Positions 1 to 10,066 of a stretch of DNA of 64,000 nucleotides are shown piece by piece. The position numbers were made by a program, and so were the translations under genes. The DNA is from Helianthus annuus. Lineage: Eukaryota > Streptophyta > Magnoliopsida > Asterales > Asteraceae. Each line of letters begins with the position of its first letter. Position 1 is the stretch's first letter. The stretch covers positions 119,926,538 to 119,990,537 of the forward strand of contig NC_035448.2 of assembly GCF_002127325.2 (NCBI RefSeq), given 5' to 3'. The notes beneath the pieces are model-generated. The model worked only from the letters and a program-made list of their open reading frames with translations, made no database searches and was not told the origin of the DNA.

Positions 1-508
1 CCCCGTAGGAATAGAGAGGCTGCTTCTAGTGAGACTCTCGGCTCGATAGTAGTTTTGCATCAAACCTAGGACATAAGGCACATAACACTCAGCAATCGAG
101 ACAAAGACCTATTAGTGTATGTACCCTTTTGTCTTTCAGCTATCAACGCCACCACATGATGCATCATTAACCGTCCTCAGCTTTTAATGTTATTTTCACG
201 AAACTAGTAAAATAACGTTGAAATTAGTGCACTTTCACTTTTGCTCCCGATGGCCCACACATATATACATTATATACACATAACACTTTCACTTTAACAT
301 TATTTTACTAATTTCGTGAAAATAATGTTAAAAGACGGGAATGGTTAATCATGCATCATGTGGTGACATTGATAGCCGAAAGACAAGGGAGTAGATGCAC
401 TAATTTTGTCTTAATTGCCGAGTGTTGTGTGCCTTATGTCTAAGGCTTGATACAAAACTACCGTTGAGTCGGGGGTCTCACTAGAAATAGCCTCTCTATT
501 CCTACGAG
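1..508. repeat. Foldback (long inverted repeat), left side at window edge
   Basis: The stretch about 1-235 is the imperfect reverse complement of about 283-508, with a short AT-rich spacer holding TATATACAC-like sequence. The match runs through recognisable blocks such as CACATGATGCAT, ACATAAGGCACA and TATTTTCACGAAA. I judge the arms to be over 80% identical by eye. Both outer ends carry the same SINE-like module in opposite orientation, so this may be two inverted SINE copies around a foldback core. The left module continues outside the window, so TSDs cannot be checked. Confidence 0.75.
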
Positions 509-606
509 TTAGAGGTAAGGCTGTCTACATCTTACCCTCCTCAGACCCTACCTTAGCTTTGCTATTAGTAGGATTTACTAAGTATGATGATGATGATGAC
601 GACGAC
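464..606 (+). mobile_element. SINE-like 3' module with (GAT)n tail
   Basis: The sequence carries GTCTACATCTTACCCTCC, then CAGACCCTACCTTAGC, GGATTTACTAAG and a GATGATGAT tail. The same module appears in reverse orientation at 3600-3740 and, more diverged, at 7347-7475. The layout (conserved 3' block, trinucleotide tail) resembles the 3' part of Au-type plant SINEs; that family name is from memory. No clean A and B boxes are visible in this copy. Confidence 0.55.
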
Positions 607-643
607 ATCTTCCTAGAGATGGTGTTGAGCATTCACTTCAAAC

Positions 644-1756
644 TAGTGGTGGCAAAATGGGTGGGTTGGGTAGGTTTGGGTAATAGGTTAGAATGGGTTT
701 GGGTTAGAATGGGTTTATTAAGAAATGGGTTAGAATGGGTTTAGGTTAAAAATGGGTTTTTGTTAAGATTGATTTGGGCATGATAAAAAAAAATCAAAAA
801 AATTCTAAAAAATCCGAAAAATTATAAAAATCCAAAAAATTTATAGAATGGGTTTAGGTTAAAAATGGGTTTTTGTTAAGATTGAATTTTTTTCATTTTA
901 AGTATTTTTTGGATTTTTTATAATTTTTATGATTTTTTAGAATTTTTTGGATTTTTTATGATTTTTTTGATTTTTTAAATTTTTTTTTTATTTTTTATAA
1001 TTTTTTTATTTTTTAGAATTTTTTTTTATTTTTTAGAATTTTTTGGATTTTTAGAATTTTTTTTTTATTTTTTAGAATTTATTGTATTTTTTATTATTTT
1101 TTTGATTTTTTTGATTTTTTTTTTGAATTTTTTGGATTTTTTATTATTTTTTTGATTTTTTAGAATTTATTTGATTTTTTAGAATTTTTTATTTTTTAGA
1201 ATTTATTGGATTTTTTATTATTTTTTGATTTTTTATAATTTTTTGATTTTTATAATTTTTTGGATTTTTTATATTTTTTTGATTTTTTATAAATTTTTTG
1301 GATTTTTATAATTTTTTTGATTTTTTAGAATTTTTTTGATTTTTTATTATTTTTTATTATTTTTTAGAATTTTTTGGTTTTTTTATTATTTTTTTGGTTT
1401 TTTGGAATTTTTTATTATTTTTTGGATTTTTTAGAATTTTTTTTATTTTTTATTTTTAGAATTTTTTGGTTTTTTAGAAATTTTTTATTATTTGTGAAGC
1501 CAAGGTTTACGAACACTAGTGTTCGGATGAAGAATCTGCGTGTGATGCTATTTTTTGAGTTACCCTTTTACCCTGCATAATACCTATCGTGACCCACAAA
1601 TTATTTTAAATAGATATTATATAACCATCCTGACCCATCCTTAATTATTTCTTAACCCATCCTTAATCATTTCTTAACCCATCCTAACTTATCCTCATTT
1701 TTAAAATGACCCAAAATAACCTAAAAACCCATTTGGGGTTTTTATTGCCAGACCTA
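644..1756. mobile_element. hAT-like non-autonomous element with AT-rich core
   Basis: The ends are related inverted repeats: the left begins TAGTGGTGGCAA and the right end read in reverse begins TAGGTCTGGCAA. The flanks are CTTCAAAC (636-643) and CTTGAAAC (1757-1764), an 8-bp target duplication with one mismatch, which fits the hAT superfamily. Subterminal regions are rich in GGGTTTGGGTTAGAATGGG-type words on the left and their complements (ACCCATCC) on the right. The core is a long T-rich tract. There is no transposase coding; the open frames here are low-complexity artefacts. Confidence 0.7.
780..1495. repeat. T-rich, strand-asymmetric low-complexity tract
   Basis: The tract consists of degenerate runs of TTTTTT separated by GA, GG, AGAA or TATAA (for example GATTTTTTAGAATTTTTT). 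After about 870 the plus strand is nearly free of C. It forms the core of the hAT-like element at 644-1756. The short left part (780-840) is A-rich, so the tract is slightly foldback-like at its edge. Confidence 0.8.
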
Positions 1757-2095
1757 CTTGAAACACATTGAGCTTATGTTTGTTATTAAAAAGGGAAAGA
1801 GTGTCATCACTTCCATTAAAGATTATGGGATCCACACGTCTGCTGATAAACACGACTGCCACCGTTCGATTGGTTTAAAATGAAATGGAGTGTGCTTTCA
1901 CAAGAGTTAAGCTACAAAAATGAGTAAAAAATGGAAACACTGAACCACTTTCCAAACAATGAATTTCACAAAAATATAAATAAAAAATAATAGGGAAAAT
2001 ACTTCGTGATCTAAAACTACAGTCCAGCATGCAAATTCACCAATTACCATGCATATTGCACACACCAGAAACTAGACCAGCAAATCTTAAAGCCT
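1757..2095. repeat. Decayed copy of the VTL-flanking repeat unit
   Basis: Words found beside the intact VTL genes recur here in decayed form: GATCCACACG, CACGACTGCCACC, AATGAAATGGAGTGTGC and CCACTTTCCAAACAATG. Comparable blocks are at 4430-4620, 5100-5240 and 7150-7335. No coding sequence is visible. The unit most likely spread with the tandem VTL duplications. Confidence 0.5.
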
Positions 2096-2333
2096 GTAAG
2101 ATTCATGACTCTCACGTCTTGTCCAACGGCTCCAACACCCATCATCAGATATGATACATTGATACTGAAACATGACCATCAGTGGATCCCAGACCAGCAG
2201 CGCTTACGTGCACCACTGTCCCCTTTGCAAGTAGTGATAGTTTAACTCTTCCTCGATCTATACACATTTGTCCATGTTCCTGTTCAGATTTGTCCTCAGC
2301 AACCAGAACACATACACAATCTTGTGCAGCCAT
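2096..2333 (-). pseudogene. VTL (nodulin-21/VIT-like) N-terminal relic
   Basis: Read on the minus strand from ATG 2331-2333, the frame starts MAAQDCVCVLVAEDKSEQE, matching the N-terminus of the intact VTL paralogues (MAAQN...VDKTEQHE). Further down, nucleotide similarity continues to the TGTCCCC, CCATCAGTGG and CCAACACCCATCATCAG blocks, but with frameshifts, a stop and about 36 extra bases. Homology ends at the equivalent of about codon 68, so TM2 to TM5 are missing. Upstream sequence also aligns with the promoter region of the intact copies, showing that the duplicated unit included the promoter. It cannot encode a working transporter. Confidence 0.75.
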
Positions 2334-2397
2334 GATGATCAGAGCAGGAAAGACAATATCGAAAGTAATGATTTATGTCATACGTTGGTGGATATAA

Positions 2398-3218
2398 TAA
2401 AGTTAAAGATAGGGTGCAATCCACAAGTCCATCATAATGATATTAAAACTAAACATTCAAAAAAAAGTTTAAATAGTGATTGTTTAAAATATTCAAGGCT
2501 TGTGGAATCCACACGACTTGCCATCATGCACTTGACAATTAGGGGAGGAAAACATCAAAAGGACATTATAATTTTATATAGAAACAAAAGCAAGTTTGCA
2601 TTACCAAAGTACCAATAGTTGAAAGATAAGTACAATACACGAAAGGAGAGTTGATCAATTCACACAAGCAAACCATAAGCAATTCGATGAAAATGAGTTG
2701 GCTCGTTGTCTGATATGTCCACCGCCTTTGGCATAAGTACAGGTACTAATAGTGATTCCAAGTTAAAAAAAAAGGTATCATATCTTTTGGCTTTCTGAAA
2801 GCCGTTACCTTGTTAACAATCCTTAACCAGGGCCAACTTTTATTATATGTCCCATGGCTCCCATAGATAGCATTCAAAGCAAATCATGACAACTTAGGGG
2901 AACTATGTTTAGTATATGAAACTAAAAGGCATGTGCATCACATATGCAAGTTGCAAAGGTTAGTATTATACACTCAAGGAGCCATGAAATACACACCATA
3001 GCCACTACTTTACAGTGAGCCATATAACCATAGCCACTACTTTATCAATGAACCATATAAAACTGTTAATTCCTCTTTCCACTTTCCTATTTCAAATTTT
3101 TCATTTGTATTGGTTTGGTGATATGATACCCCATGTATTTGGACCAACCAAGCAAAAGTAACTAGGGTAGAAAGGGACCTAACTTAAAACACTCATAACT
3201 TTCGATCCGTTTGAAGTT
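2398..3218. other. Non-coding, nothing firm
   Basis: The beginning (about 2400-2450) resembles the promoter-distal flank of the VTL genes. It includes GTGCAATCCACAAG, and 2498-2512 has GTGGAATCCACACGA. The rest shows no coding potential and no bounded element. Confidence 0.5.
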
Positions 3219-3425
3219 ACATCCAAGAATTGGCATGACAAAAGCAAGTGGGCTAGAAAAGGGGCCAACTTAAAACATGCATAACTTTTCATCCGTTAAC
3301 TTATGATCTGTTTGTAAAATATAGAAAAAAATGTTGCAACTCCAGACAGATCAAAAGTTATGCCCGTTTTAAATTTGGGCCCCTTTCTAGCCCATTTGAT
3401 TTTGTCCGGTTATTCTTGGATCAGC
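3219..3425. repeat. Small foldback sequence
   Basis: Arms about 3219-3300 and 3346-3425 are imperfect reverse complements: CATCCAAGAAT with ATTCTTGGAT, GTGGGCTAGAAAAGGGGCC with GGGCCCCTTTCTAGCCCA, and GCATAACTTTTCATC with GATCAAAAGTTATGC. It looks like a MITE-type foldback. I could not define a TSD. Confidence 0.6.
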
Positions 3426-3599
3426 TTCTTATCATAATGTCATGCACCTAACAGGAGTTAAAGGATTATAGAAGTATTATATAATCAAGACGATTATAAC
3501 GCTCATTCATTTCTCTTTTCCTAATTTTCGATTAAGGATACCATCAAATTGGTAAGAAAATACTAGGTCAATTAGGGAGTGTGGCACAGAACTTACCAC

Positions 3600-3740
3600 C
3601 CATCATCATCATCAAACTCAGTAAATCCCACCAATAACAAAGCTAAGGTAGGGTCAGAGGAGGGTAAGATGTAGACAGCGTTAACCGTACCCCGTAGAAA
3701 TAGAGGAGGCTGCTTCCAGTGAGACCCCCGGCTCGACATT
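3600..3740 (-). mobile_element. SINE-like 3' module, reverse orientation
   Basis: This is the reverse complement of the module at 464-606: it starts with CATCATCATCATC (the tail), then CCCACCAATAACAAAGC, GGGTAAGATGTAGACAGC and GAGACCCCCGGCTCGA. Similarity to the copy at 464-606 is high. The 5' end is not clear. Confidence 0.55.
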
Positions 3741-6100
3741 AAATCATTAATATAATCAGTTTATTTACAGTTTTGCCCATCCCCGTTTTCTGTTTCGTCA
3801 TCATGGTATTATGTTTATTCATTGTGCTATCTTTTACCTAACGATGATTCATGTTCTCATATTTACTATTTAAATCAATATGCAAGTTCCCACAAAAGTA
3901 ACAAGACCCGTCAAGCATTAAAGAAAAAATATCATCAAAGTACTATTCTTATGACCCTATTCTCAGCTTCTGCTTATTACTAGTTGGTTACTTTTCTTCA
4001 CTGTTTGTTTGGTTTGTAGTTAACACAATGACGATCTCTACCGGATTAAAGCCCATCAACCGTAGCATACGGACAAGATTTAGTGGAAGTCTACAAGTCG
4101 TGTTGCTTTACACCTGCAAGCCAACCTTTGCAATATGCTCTTTTCAAGCAGAATCATTTTGTCAACAGTAGCTTATTCGCTAAACAATATAGAGGCAAAC
4201 TATGTATCAGAATTCTGCTATGATTCGACGGTTTTTCAATTCGAATACAAACCTACTCTAAGACAATAAATGGTTTGGCTGCTTCCTGCTCAAAAACATA
4301 TAACAACACACAGCTAGTAAAAGTTTAAGAACTTTAGCATATTCTATGAAAAGAAAAGAGTACAGCCTAAGCCTAAAGTTGGATTAACCGATATCACCAA
4401 AAGAATAACAATTTTTTTTTTAGTAAAAATCACAACAAAATAATTGAAGATCGTGGAATCCACACGACGGCCACAATCTTTTCAATATAAAAATGAAACA
4501 ATATAAAACTGAAAATGAAGTGTGCAGCCCACACCACCCACAACATAAAGAAGTATTGTAAAAGAAGATGCCCCCTTCTCTAACACATTAAACTACTTTC
4601 CAAACTATATCTTTCAGCCAACAAAATAAACAGTGGTCTCACATATAGCATCTTAAAAATATAGAAGATTGAACAAAAATAGAACAAGCCAACACTAGCC
4701 GTGATAAAAACAAGTATCGCGGTTGAACCCACTTTATTACTTTTTTCCTAAAACGACCAGTTTTAACATGTTCCGTTTTGGTAACCAAAATGATATTTTT
4801 TAATGCGGCATGTTTTGACCCGTTACCTGACCCTTTTTCCCAGGTTTCGCAAAAAGTAATAAGAATTGAAATATCTTAATTGTCACATAATTAACTACAT
4901 GTATCTTCTTTAACTCGCTTTCACAACGCCAAGCTAGTTAGGATATAGCAAATAGCGAGGAAAGTGGAGAGATGTGTAGGATAGCATTTGTTGCATAAAG
5001 AAAAGATGGATGGATTAGGGGAACTAATGTTAGGATTGTTATCTAAATTGGGAGTGTGCACTACACACTAAAGTTGGAAACTTTTCAATTACTATAATAG
5101 AGGATTGTGGAAATGCATGAAAAAGAATGGAGTGTGGAATCCACACCACCCACAACATGAAAATGAAATGTAAAAGGATAAGGCTCCTGTACTATATTTA
5201 ACTACTTTCCAAACAGTTGTTTCAGGCAACAGAATAAGCAATGCTATTACATAGAATGATAAGATATTTCAATACTTTATCACTTCCGGGCCCTTCAACA
5301 AATTCGTTGCATGTAATTCGCTTGGAGTTAGATCATAGATAACTCGAGAGTGGAGCTAATTGGGATAGAGCCAGTTGGTCGTACAAATTTTGGAGCCGAA
5401 TATGAGTCAACTTTCAGCTCAAATGGAAGATTACGAGCCAGCTTGGCTCATATAAATATATACTCGCAACCCGGATGATGTTCGCTCATATAAACATACC
5501 CTATATACTCTCATAAACTCCTCGATACGGGTGGCAATCAGGACTCATTTTTCAAGAAATGGGTTGATTTGGTTGATATATATTTTGCATACACACTCAT
5601 TTGTGTCAAGTCAAACTACACAAAAGGGTCAATCTATGTCTACTCAATTTATACAAGTCGAAACGTGCCACCTATCACCACCTCCACTTGTCAACGCTAA
5701 GCCAACATTAAAAAATATAGCGATTAAATCCATTTTGATAGTTCTTAAATAAACCACTCATTTCAACCCAAGCCCATTATCGTCAAAACCCATTTTGAAC
5801 CGAACCCAGTTTGACCCAACCCGTTTTGACTTGTTACCCGACCCATCCGTTGCCAGATTTATATGTAGGTCACTATCATGGTAATTGACCCGAACATAGT
5901 TTGACCCAAATCCGTTTTGACTTGTTACACAACCCATCCTTTGCCAGACTTATGTGTAGGTAAGTATTATGGTAATAATATAGTTGCTACTTTATGCTAA
6001 CATGATTTCTTATAGATATGGCAACACACAAATGATTTAAAGAGATATTAGATAAATGTTTCTGATGTACTTAAGACAAGCCCTTGGATCACTTAAGTTC
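3741..6100. other. Non-coding spacer with decayed repeat copies
   Basis: No gene is visible. Two more decayed copies of the VTL-flank unit lie at about 4430-4620 (GTGGAATCCACACGACGGCC, CCACACCACCCACAACAT) and 5100-5240 (GTGTGGAATCCACACCACCC, ACTACTTTCCAAACAG). At 5527-5955 there is a degenerate relative of the hAT-like element at 644-1756: GGTGGCAATCAGG at the left, repeated GACCC/GTTTTGACTTGTTAC words, and two tandem TTGCCAGA-(TTA)-TGTAGGT ends. I found no clear TSD for it. Confidence 0.5.
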
Positions 6101-6135
6101 ACTCCAAGGGAACTGGAATACAGTTTAATGTAACA

Positions 6136-6759
6136 CTACAGTCCAATAGAACCAATCCACTTGGTCAGTCCAAAAGTAATAGCCATAGCCATCCAACCAC
6201 CAACCAGAATCCTCAAACAAGACTTCACCACTGGAGTCCGCCCTAAAACAGCGCCAATCCACCCGAAAACCACAAGCGCCAAGCTCACAGTGGCTACAAC
6301 CACACCAAGCCTAACCGTGTGGTCCACTATAAAAGCAGCAACAAGTAACGGCATGATGGCCCCTAACATAAAAGCAAGAGCTGATGCTGCAGCCGCCTGA
6401 ATGGGATTCGGTAATGCTTCCTTCTCACTAATCTCCTCATCGTTGGTTCTGTTGTCTCTCTTCATCTGAGCCACCTCAACGTCTCGTTGAGAGTATACCG
6501 AAACAAACTCACCAATCGCCATGCTGCATGCTCCAGCAACTAAGCCAGCAAACCCGGTAAGAATCATGGCTCGCACATCATGTTTAACAGCTCCAACACC
6601 CATCATCAGGGATGCTACAGATACTAGACCGTCAGTGGCTCCAAGAACGGCTGCACGCAGCCACTGTCCCCTTTGTGAGTAGTCAACGTCTTCCTCTTGC
6701 TCATGCTGTTCGGTTTTGTCCACAGAAACCAGAATGCGTACGTCATTTTGTGCAGCCAT
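6136..6759 (-). CDS. Vacuolar iron transporter homologue (VTL), copy A
   Basis: An intronless 207-residue protein of the plant VIT-like/nodulin-21 family (CCC1/VIT1 superfamily). Family members move Fe2+ (and Mn2+) out of the cytosol into the vacuole; this role is family knowledge. Predicted topology is five membrane segments: about 34-58, 63-89, 121-146, 149-173 and 179-203. The conserved stretch around residues 24-100 has DYSQRGQWLRAAVLGATDGL and GACSMAIGEFVSVYSQRD, with the acidic and Met residues expected in the transport path. As in other VTLs, the loop between TM2 and TM3 is short (about 91-120), so the large Glu-rich metal-binding domain of true VIT1 is absent. Full family length; the first ATG gives the conserved MAAQ start shared with copy B. 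Upstream, the expected TATA position is an (AT)25 tract. Confidence 0.93.
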   Translation of the reverse strand: MAAQNDVRILVSVDKTEQHEQEEDVDYSQRGQWLRAAVLGATDGLVSVASLMMGVGAVKHDVRAMILTGFAGLVAGACSMAIGEFVSVYSQRDVEVAQMKRDNRTNDEEISEKEALPNPIQAAAASALAFMLGAIMPLLVAAFIVDHTVRLGVVVATVSLALVVFGWIGAVLGRTPVVKSCLRILVGGWMAMAITFGLTKWIGSIGL

Positions 6760-6841
6760 ATTGGTGAAAGAAAGAAAGAAAGATGATAAGCAAAGAATGA
6801 TAAAACGAACTAACTTGTGGAAGATATGAGTCCCTCATAGA

Positions 6842-6843
<2 letters not shown>

Positions 6844-6893
<50 letters not shown>
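6844..6893 (-). promoter_or_regulatory. (AT)25 tract at the TATA position of VTL copy A
   Basis: An uninterrupted run of 50 alternating A/T bases starts about 85 bp upstream of the VTL-A ATG. Flanking sequence (AGTCCCTCATAGAGG on one side) aligns with VTL-B, where the same spot is a normal 9-bp ATATATATA TATA box. So this is a TATA element that has expanded into a microsatellite. Effects on expression are inference. Confidence 0.75.
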
Positions 6894-6898
<5 letters not shown>

Positions 6899-6899
6899 C

Positions 6900-7346
6900 T
6901 GTGTTAAGTGGTGACTAAAGTTAAAGATGGTGTGCAAACCACAAGCCCCTGATAATGGTAATTAAATAAAGCACCTAAATATACAGATTGAATCCATACG
7001 TATTTTCAATGATGACGTTATTTCGGCTGTTTGCTGCCCAAATCTACCTGCAGGCAATTCGCGGTTAGAAACAAAATTAAACTTCTGTATATTAAAACAA
7101 AAGGGAAAGTGTGCAATCCAAAAAGCTAAAGTTGGATTAATGAATATGATAAAAACTAAAGATTGTGGAATCCACACGAATGCCACAATCTGTTAAATAA
7201 AAAATGAAACAATGTATAACAGATATAAGTGTGCAATCCACAAGTGATTGAAAAAGAGATATAAAGAATACAAAGAATGTTGAATCCACACCACCCAAAC
7301 ACATAAATATGAGTTTGAAAGAAGGCATATTCCATAAACGGGTCAA
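6900..7346. repeat. VTL-A distal promoter and copy of the flank unit
   Basis: About 6915-6965 (TAAAGTTAAAGATGG, GTGTGCAAACCACAAGCCCC) matches the region upstream of VTL-B at 10125-10180 and upstream of the relic at about 2400. A further copy of the unit at 7150-7335 has GATTGTGGAATCCACACG, GTGCAATCCACAAG and GAATCCACACCACCC. No coding sequence is present. Confidence 0.5.
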
Positions 7347-7475
7347 TCAATCAATCGTACCCAGTAAATCTCACAAATAGCAAAGCTATTGGTAGGGTCT
7401 GGGGAGGGTGAGATGTAGGCACACCTTACCTCTATCCCTAAGGATAGAGAGACTGGTTCCAGAGAGACCCTCTGA
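7347..7475 (-). mobile_element. SINE-like 3' module, diverged
   Basis: Reverse orientation relative to 464-606: CCCAGTAAATCTCACAAATAG, then GGTAGGGTCTGGGGAGGG, TGAGATGTAGGCACACC and GACTGGTTCCAGAGAGACC. It is more diverged than the other two copies and the trinucleotide tail is absent. Ends are uncertain. Confidence 0.45.
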
Positions 7476-8115
7476 TAGAACCCAAAATCAAACAGAACTA
7501 ACTGATAGATTTTATTGTTGTAAATTGAAATACTACAAGATAGAAGACCCGATTCGAGATGGGTTAATCTCCAAGAACAAAGGTATAGATACCCAATTAG
7601 ATAATAATCATCAACATAATCCCCAAAAACTAGAACAAAGATATAAATAAGCAATAATAGCAGTAACAGCTGGCCCTTCAGCTCCCGTAATAACTGGCCC
7701 TTCAGCTCCCATTTACCCATCACTTACCCTTTTCAATAACTGTTTTGACCCATTAATAAATCTGACCCTAATACCTACCTGTATAGGAATCGGGTTTGTA
7801 TCACCCTCGACACCAAAGACATATAGAAATCAAAAGATACAAGTAAACAAAGAAGTTGTGGGGACATATTTACTCTGGGTTCGGGTTTAAGTCAGGTTCC
7901 ATACATTATGTTTTAGGCATTCGCAACGAAAAAGTAACATGTACACAAAAGCAAGCTACATATGGGACTATGGGTTACTAGGCCATATGTAACCTTTTTA
8001 TTATCAACCAAGTACTATTCTTCATCACAGGAAAGTGCTACCTTTTAACAGCTACATCAAATATCATCAGTCATTGATATTGAATGGCTTTTAATTAGTA
8101 CACAGTAAACTGTAC
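7476..8115. other. Non-coding, nothing recognised
   Basis: AT-rich sequence without a supported gene. The open frames here lack any family similarity I recognise and overlap the SINE-like module. Confidence 0.5.
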
Positions 8116-8123
8116 ATTAACAG

Positions 8124-8683
8124 CTATGCAGTCAATAGTGTGCTATAGCGTTTAGCGGACATACGATGTCATAGCGGTTCAAATAGCGGTCCCTTGTAGC
8201 GGTTCCGCTATTAGTATTAGCGGTGCTAAAGGCCGCTATTCTGAAACCCGTATAGCGGTCGTAGCACTGCTTTTAGCAGTTTTTATATTTCAGCCCAAAA
8301 GCCCACATTAATCATCTGTTTGAAATAAACCCAAAAATAAACGCCCAAACCCAAAATTAAACCTAAATCGAGGCCTAGAGTCTTCTTCATTGGATGCTGG
8401 TTGCTTGGTTCTTCATTGTTCAACAAAATAAAACCTAACTCTAGAAATCGTCGGACTTCCACTTCCAATCCTAAATCGCTGGAGTCTAGACTCTCGTGGC
8501 TGGACTTTCTAAATCGAATTTCGATATTACTATTAATAATTTTCAAATATATATTTATATATATATATACACACACATGAATTATGCATGATATAGAAAT
8601 TACCGCTATAGCACCGCTATAACCTATATGTCGTATAGCAAACCTTGACCACTATTTGATTTTGGACCGCTATAACTGCATAG
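8124..8683. mobile_element. hAT-type MITE rich in TAGCGG words
   Basis: Termini are exact 9-bp inverted repeats, CTATGCAGT at 8124-8132 and ACTGCATAG at 8675-8683, with further imperfect pairing inside (CAATAGTG / CACTATTTG, TGCTATA / TATAGCA). The flanks ATTAACAG (8116-8123) and ATTAAGAG (8684-8691) form an 8-bp TSD with one mismatch, as expected for hAT. Subterminal DNA on both sides holds many TAGCGGT/ACCGCTA words, typical of transposase-binding arrays. There is no transposase. Confidence 0.8.
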
Positions 8684-8691
8684 ATTAAGAG

Positions 8692-9330
8692 GCCACTTGG
8701 TGTTTTTTTCTTGAAAAACCATATACATATACATACATATATACACACACACACAGAGACGGGAGTTCATCTCATAACCAATAATATGTTTAGAGAACCA
8801 CGAGAACTTTAACCCTTGTATTATATATTATAATTGACCAAGAATGCATGTATATTTCAATATTTTTAAGATCTAATTTTAAAGATATGGTATTTATAAT
8901 CTTTTGTCCAAATGCCTATGTGCACATGTGTATGCATGTTTGCACATTTCTATACTTTCTTATAATAGTTAGAAGAAAGGAGATAAAGTCAAAGAAAGAG
9001 TGGGACAGATAAATTAACCATTTTTTCAGTTTAATATGTACACATGCTTATGCAGTTCTCAACATAGTATCGGTGTTAAAATGAATGTGCCAATCTATAC
9101 ACACACGCATACGTTCATATATACATCGACTCAGAACACTAGTACACATCGTTGCAACAAAGGAAGTAAAAAGGTATTCGGTATTTGAAGGTGACATAAG
9201 ATAAAGGTTTCCAATTTATTCAAGACAGGCCCTAGGATCATTGAAGATCACTAAGAGCAGATCAGAACACAATCAAAGCTTTATCCACAACAAGCATGTT
9301 ATAGCAAGATAAAAAATACAAACTGATGCG
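8692..9330. other. Non-coding, 3' flank of VTL copy B
   Basis: AT-rich with short CA/TA microsatellites (8725-8760, 9095-9125). About 9180-9333 aligns loosely with the 3' flank of VTL copy A (TTCAAGACAGGCCC against TTAAGACAAGCCC). This suggests the 3' UTR was part of the duplicated unit. Confidence 0.5.
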
Positions 9331-9333
9331 ACA

Positions 9334-9966
9334 CTACAGACCAGTAGACCCTATCCACTTGGTCAACCCAAAAGTAACGGCCATAGCCATCCAACCGCCA
9401 ACCAGAATCCTGAAACAAGATTTCACAACCGGAGTCCTCCCAAAAAGAGCTCCAATCCACCCAAAAACCACAAGCGCAAGGCTCACTGTGGCTACAACCA
9501 CGCCCAGCCTAACCGTATGGTCCACAATAAATGCAGCAGCAAGTAACGGCACCATGGCCCCCAATATAAACGCAATGGCAGATGCTGCAGCAGCCTGAAT
9601 GGGATTCGGTAGTGCTTCCTTCTCACTAATCTCCTCATTGTTGTTTCCAGCGGTTCTATTGTCTCTCTTCATCTGAGCTACCTCAACGTCACGTTGAGAG
9701 TAGACTGAAACAAACTCACCAATCGCCATACTGCACGCACCAGCTACTAAGCCAGCAAACCCTGTAAGAATCATGGCTCTCACGTCATGTTTAACAGCTC
9801 CGATACCCATCATCAGAGATGCTACGGAAACTAGACCGTCAGAAGCTCCAAGAACAGCAGCACGCAGCCACTGTCCCCTTTGTGAGTAGTCAAACTCGTC
9901 CTCTGGACCATGCTGTTCGGTTTTGACCTCGGAAACCGAAATGCATATAGCATTTTGTGCAGCCAT
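9334..9966 (-). CDS. Vacuolar iron transporter homologue (VTL), copy B
   Basis: An intronless 210-residue paralogue of copy A, same strand, 2.6 kb away. It has the same five predicted membrane segments and the motifs DYSQRGQWLRAAVLG (26-40) and CSMAIGEFVSVYSQRDVEVA (78-97). Differences from copy A cluster in the cytosolic N-terminus (residues 6-25) and in the TM2-TM3 loop, where copy B has three extra residues (AGN, near 106-110). The membrane core differs only conservatively (for example TM3 LAFMLGAIMP against IAFILGAMVP). This pattern fits two functional copies under purifying selection, which is inference. The role, Fe2+/Mn2+ sequestration in the vacuole, is from the family. The start is the shared MAAQN methionine, and a normal TATA box lies about 92 bp upstream. 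Confidence 0.93.
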   Translation of the reverse strand: MAAQNAICISVSEVKTEQHGPEDEFDYSQRGQWLRAAVLGASDGLVSVASLMMGIGAVKHDVRAMILTGFAGLVAGACSMAIGEFVSVYSQRDVEVAQMKRDNRTAGNNNEEISEKEALPNPIQAAAASAIAFILGAMVPLLAAAFIVDHTVRLGVVVATVSLALVVFGWIGALFGRTPVVKSCFRILVGGWMAMAVTFGLTKWIGSTGL

Positions 9967-10057
9967 GGTTATGGAACCGGAAGAAGGAAAGATGATACTA
10001 TATCACAGAGAATGATAAAAGGAACTTATTTGTGTAAGATAGAGTCCCTCATAGAGG

Positions 10058-10066
10058 ATATATATA
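10058..10066 (-). promoter_or_regulatory. TATA box of VTL copy B
   Basis: ATATATATA, about 92 bp upstream of the ATG at 9966. It is followed in the transcript direction by CCTCTATGAGGGACTC, a block conserved in copy A. The position and the cross-copy conservation support a core promoter. Confidence 0.55.

Noticed and set aside
4450..4475. Possible iron-dependent regulatory sequence near the VTL genes (CACGACGGCCACA)
   Set aside because: It resembles the ferritin IDRS consensus only partly, is shorter by a base or two, and the same block occurs in several decayed copies far from an intact gene.
6161..6400. Plus-strand open frames antisense to the VTL genes (also 9326-9598)
   Set aside because: They are shadows of the conserved VTL coding sequence in another frame.
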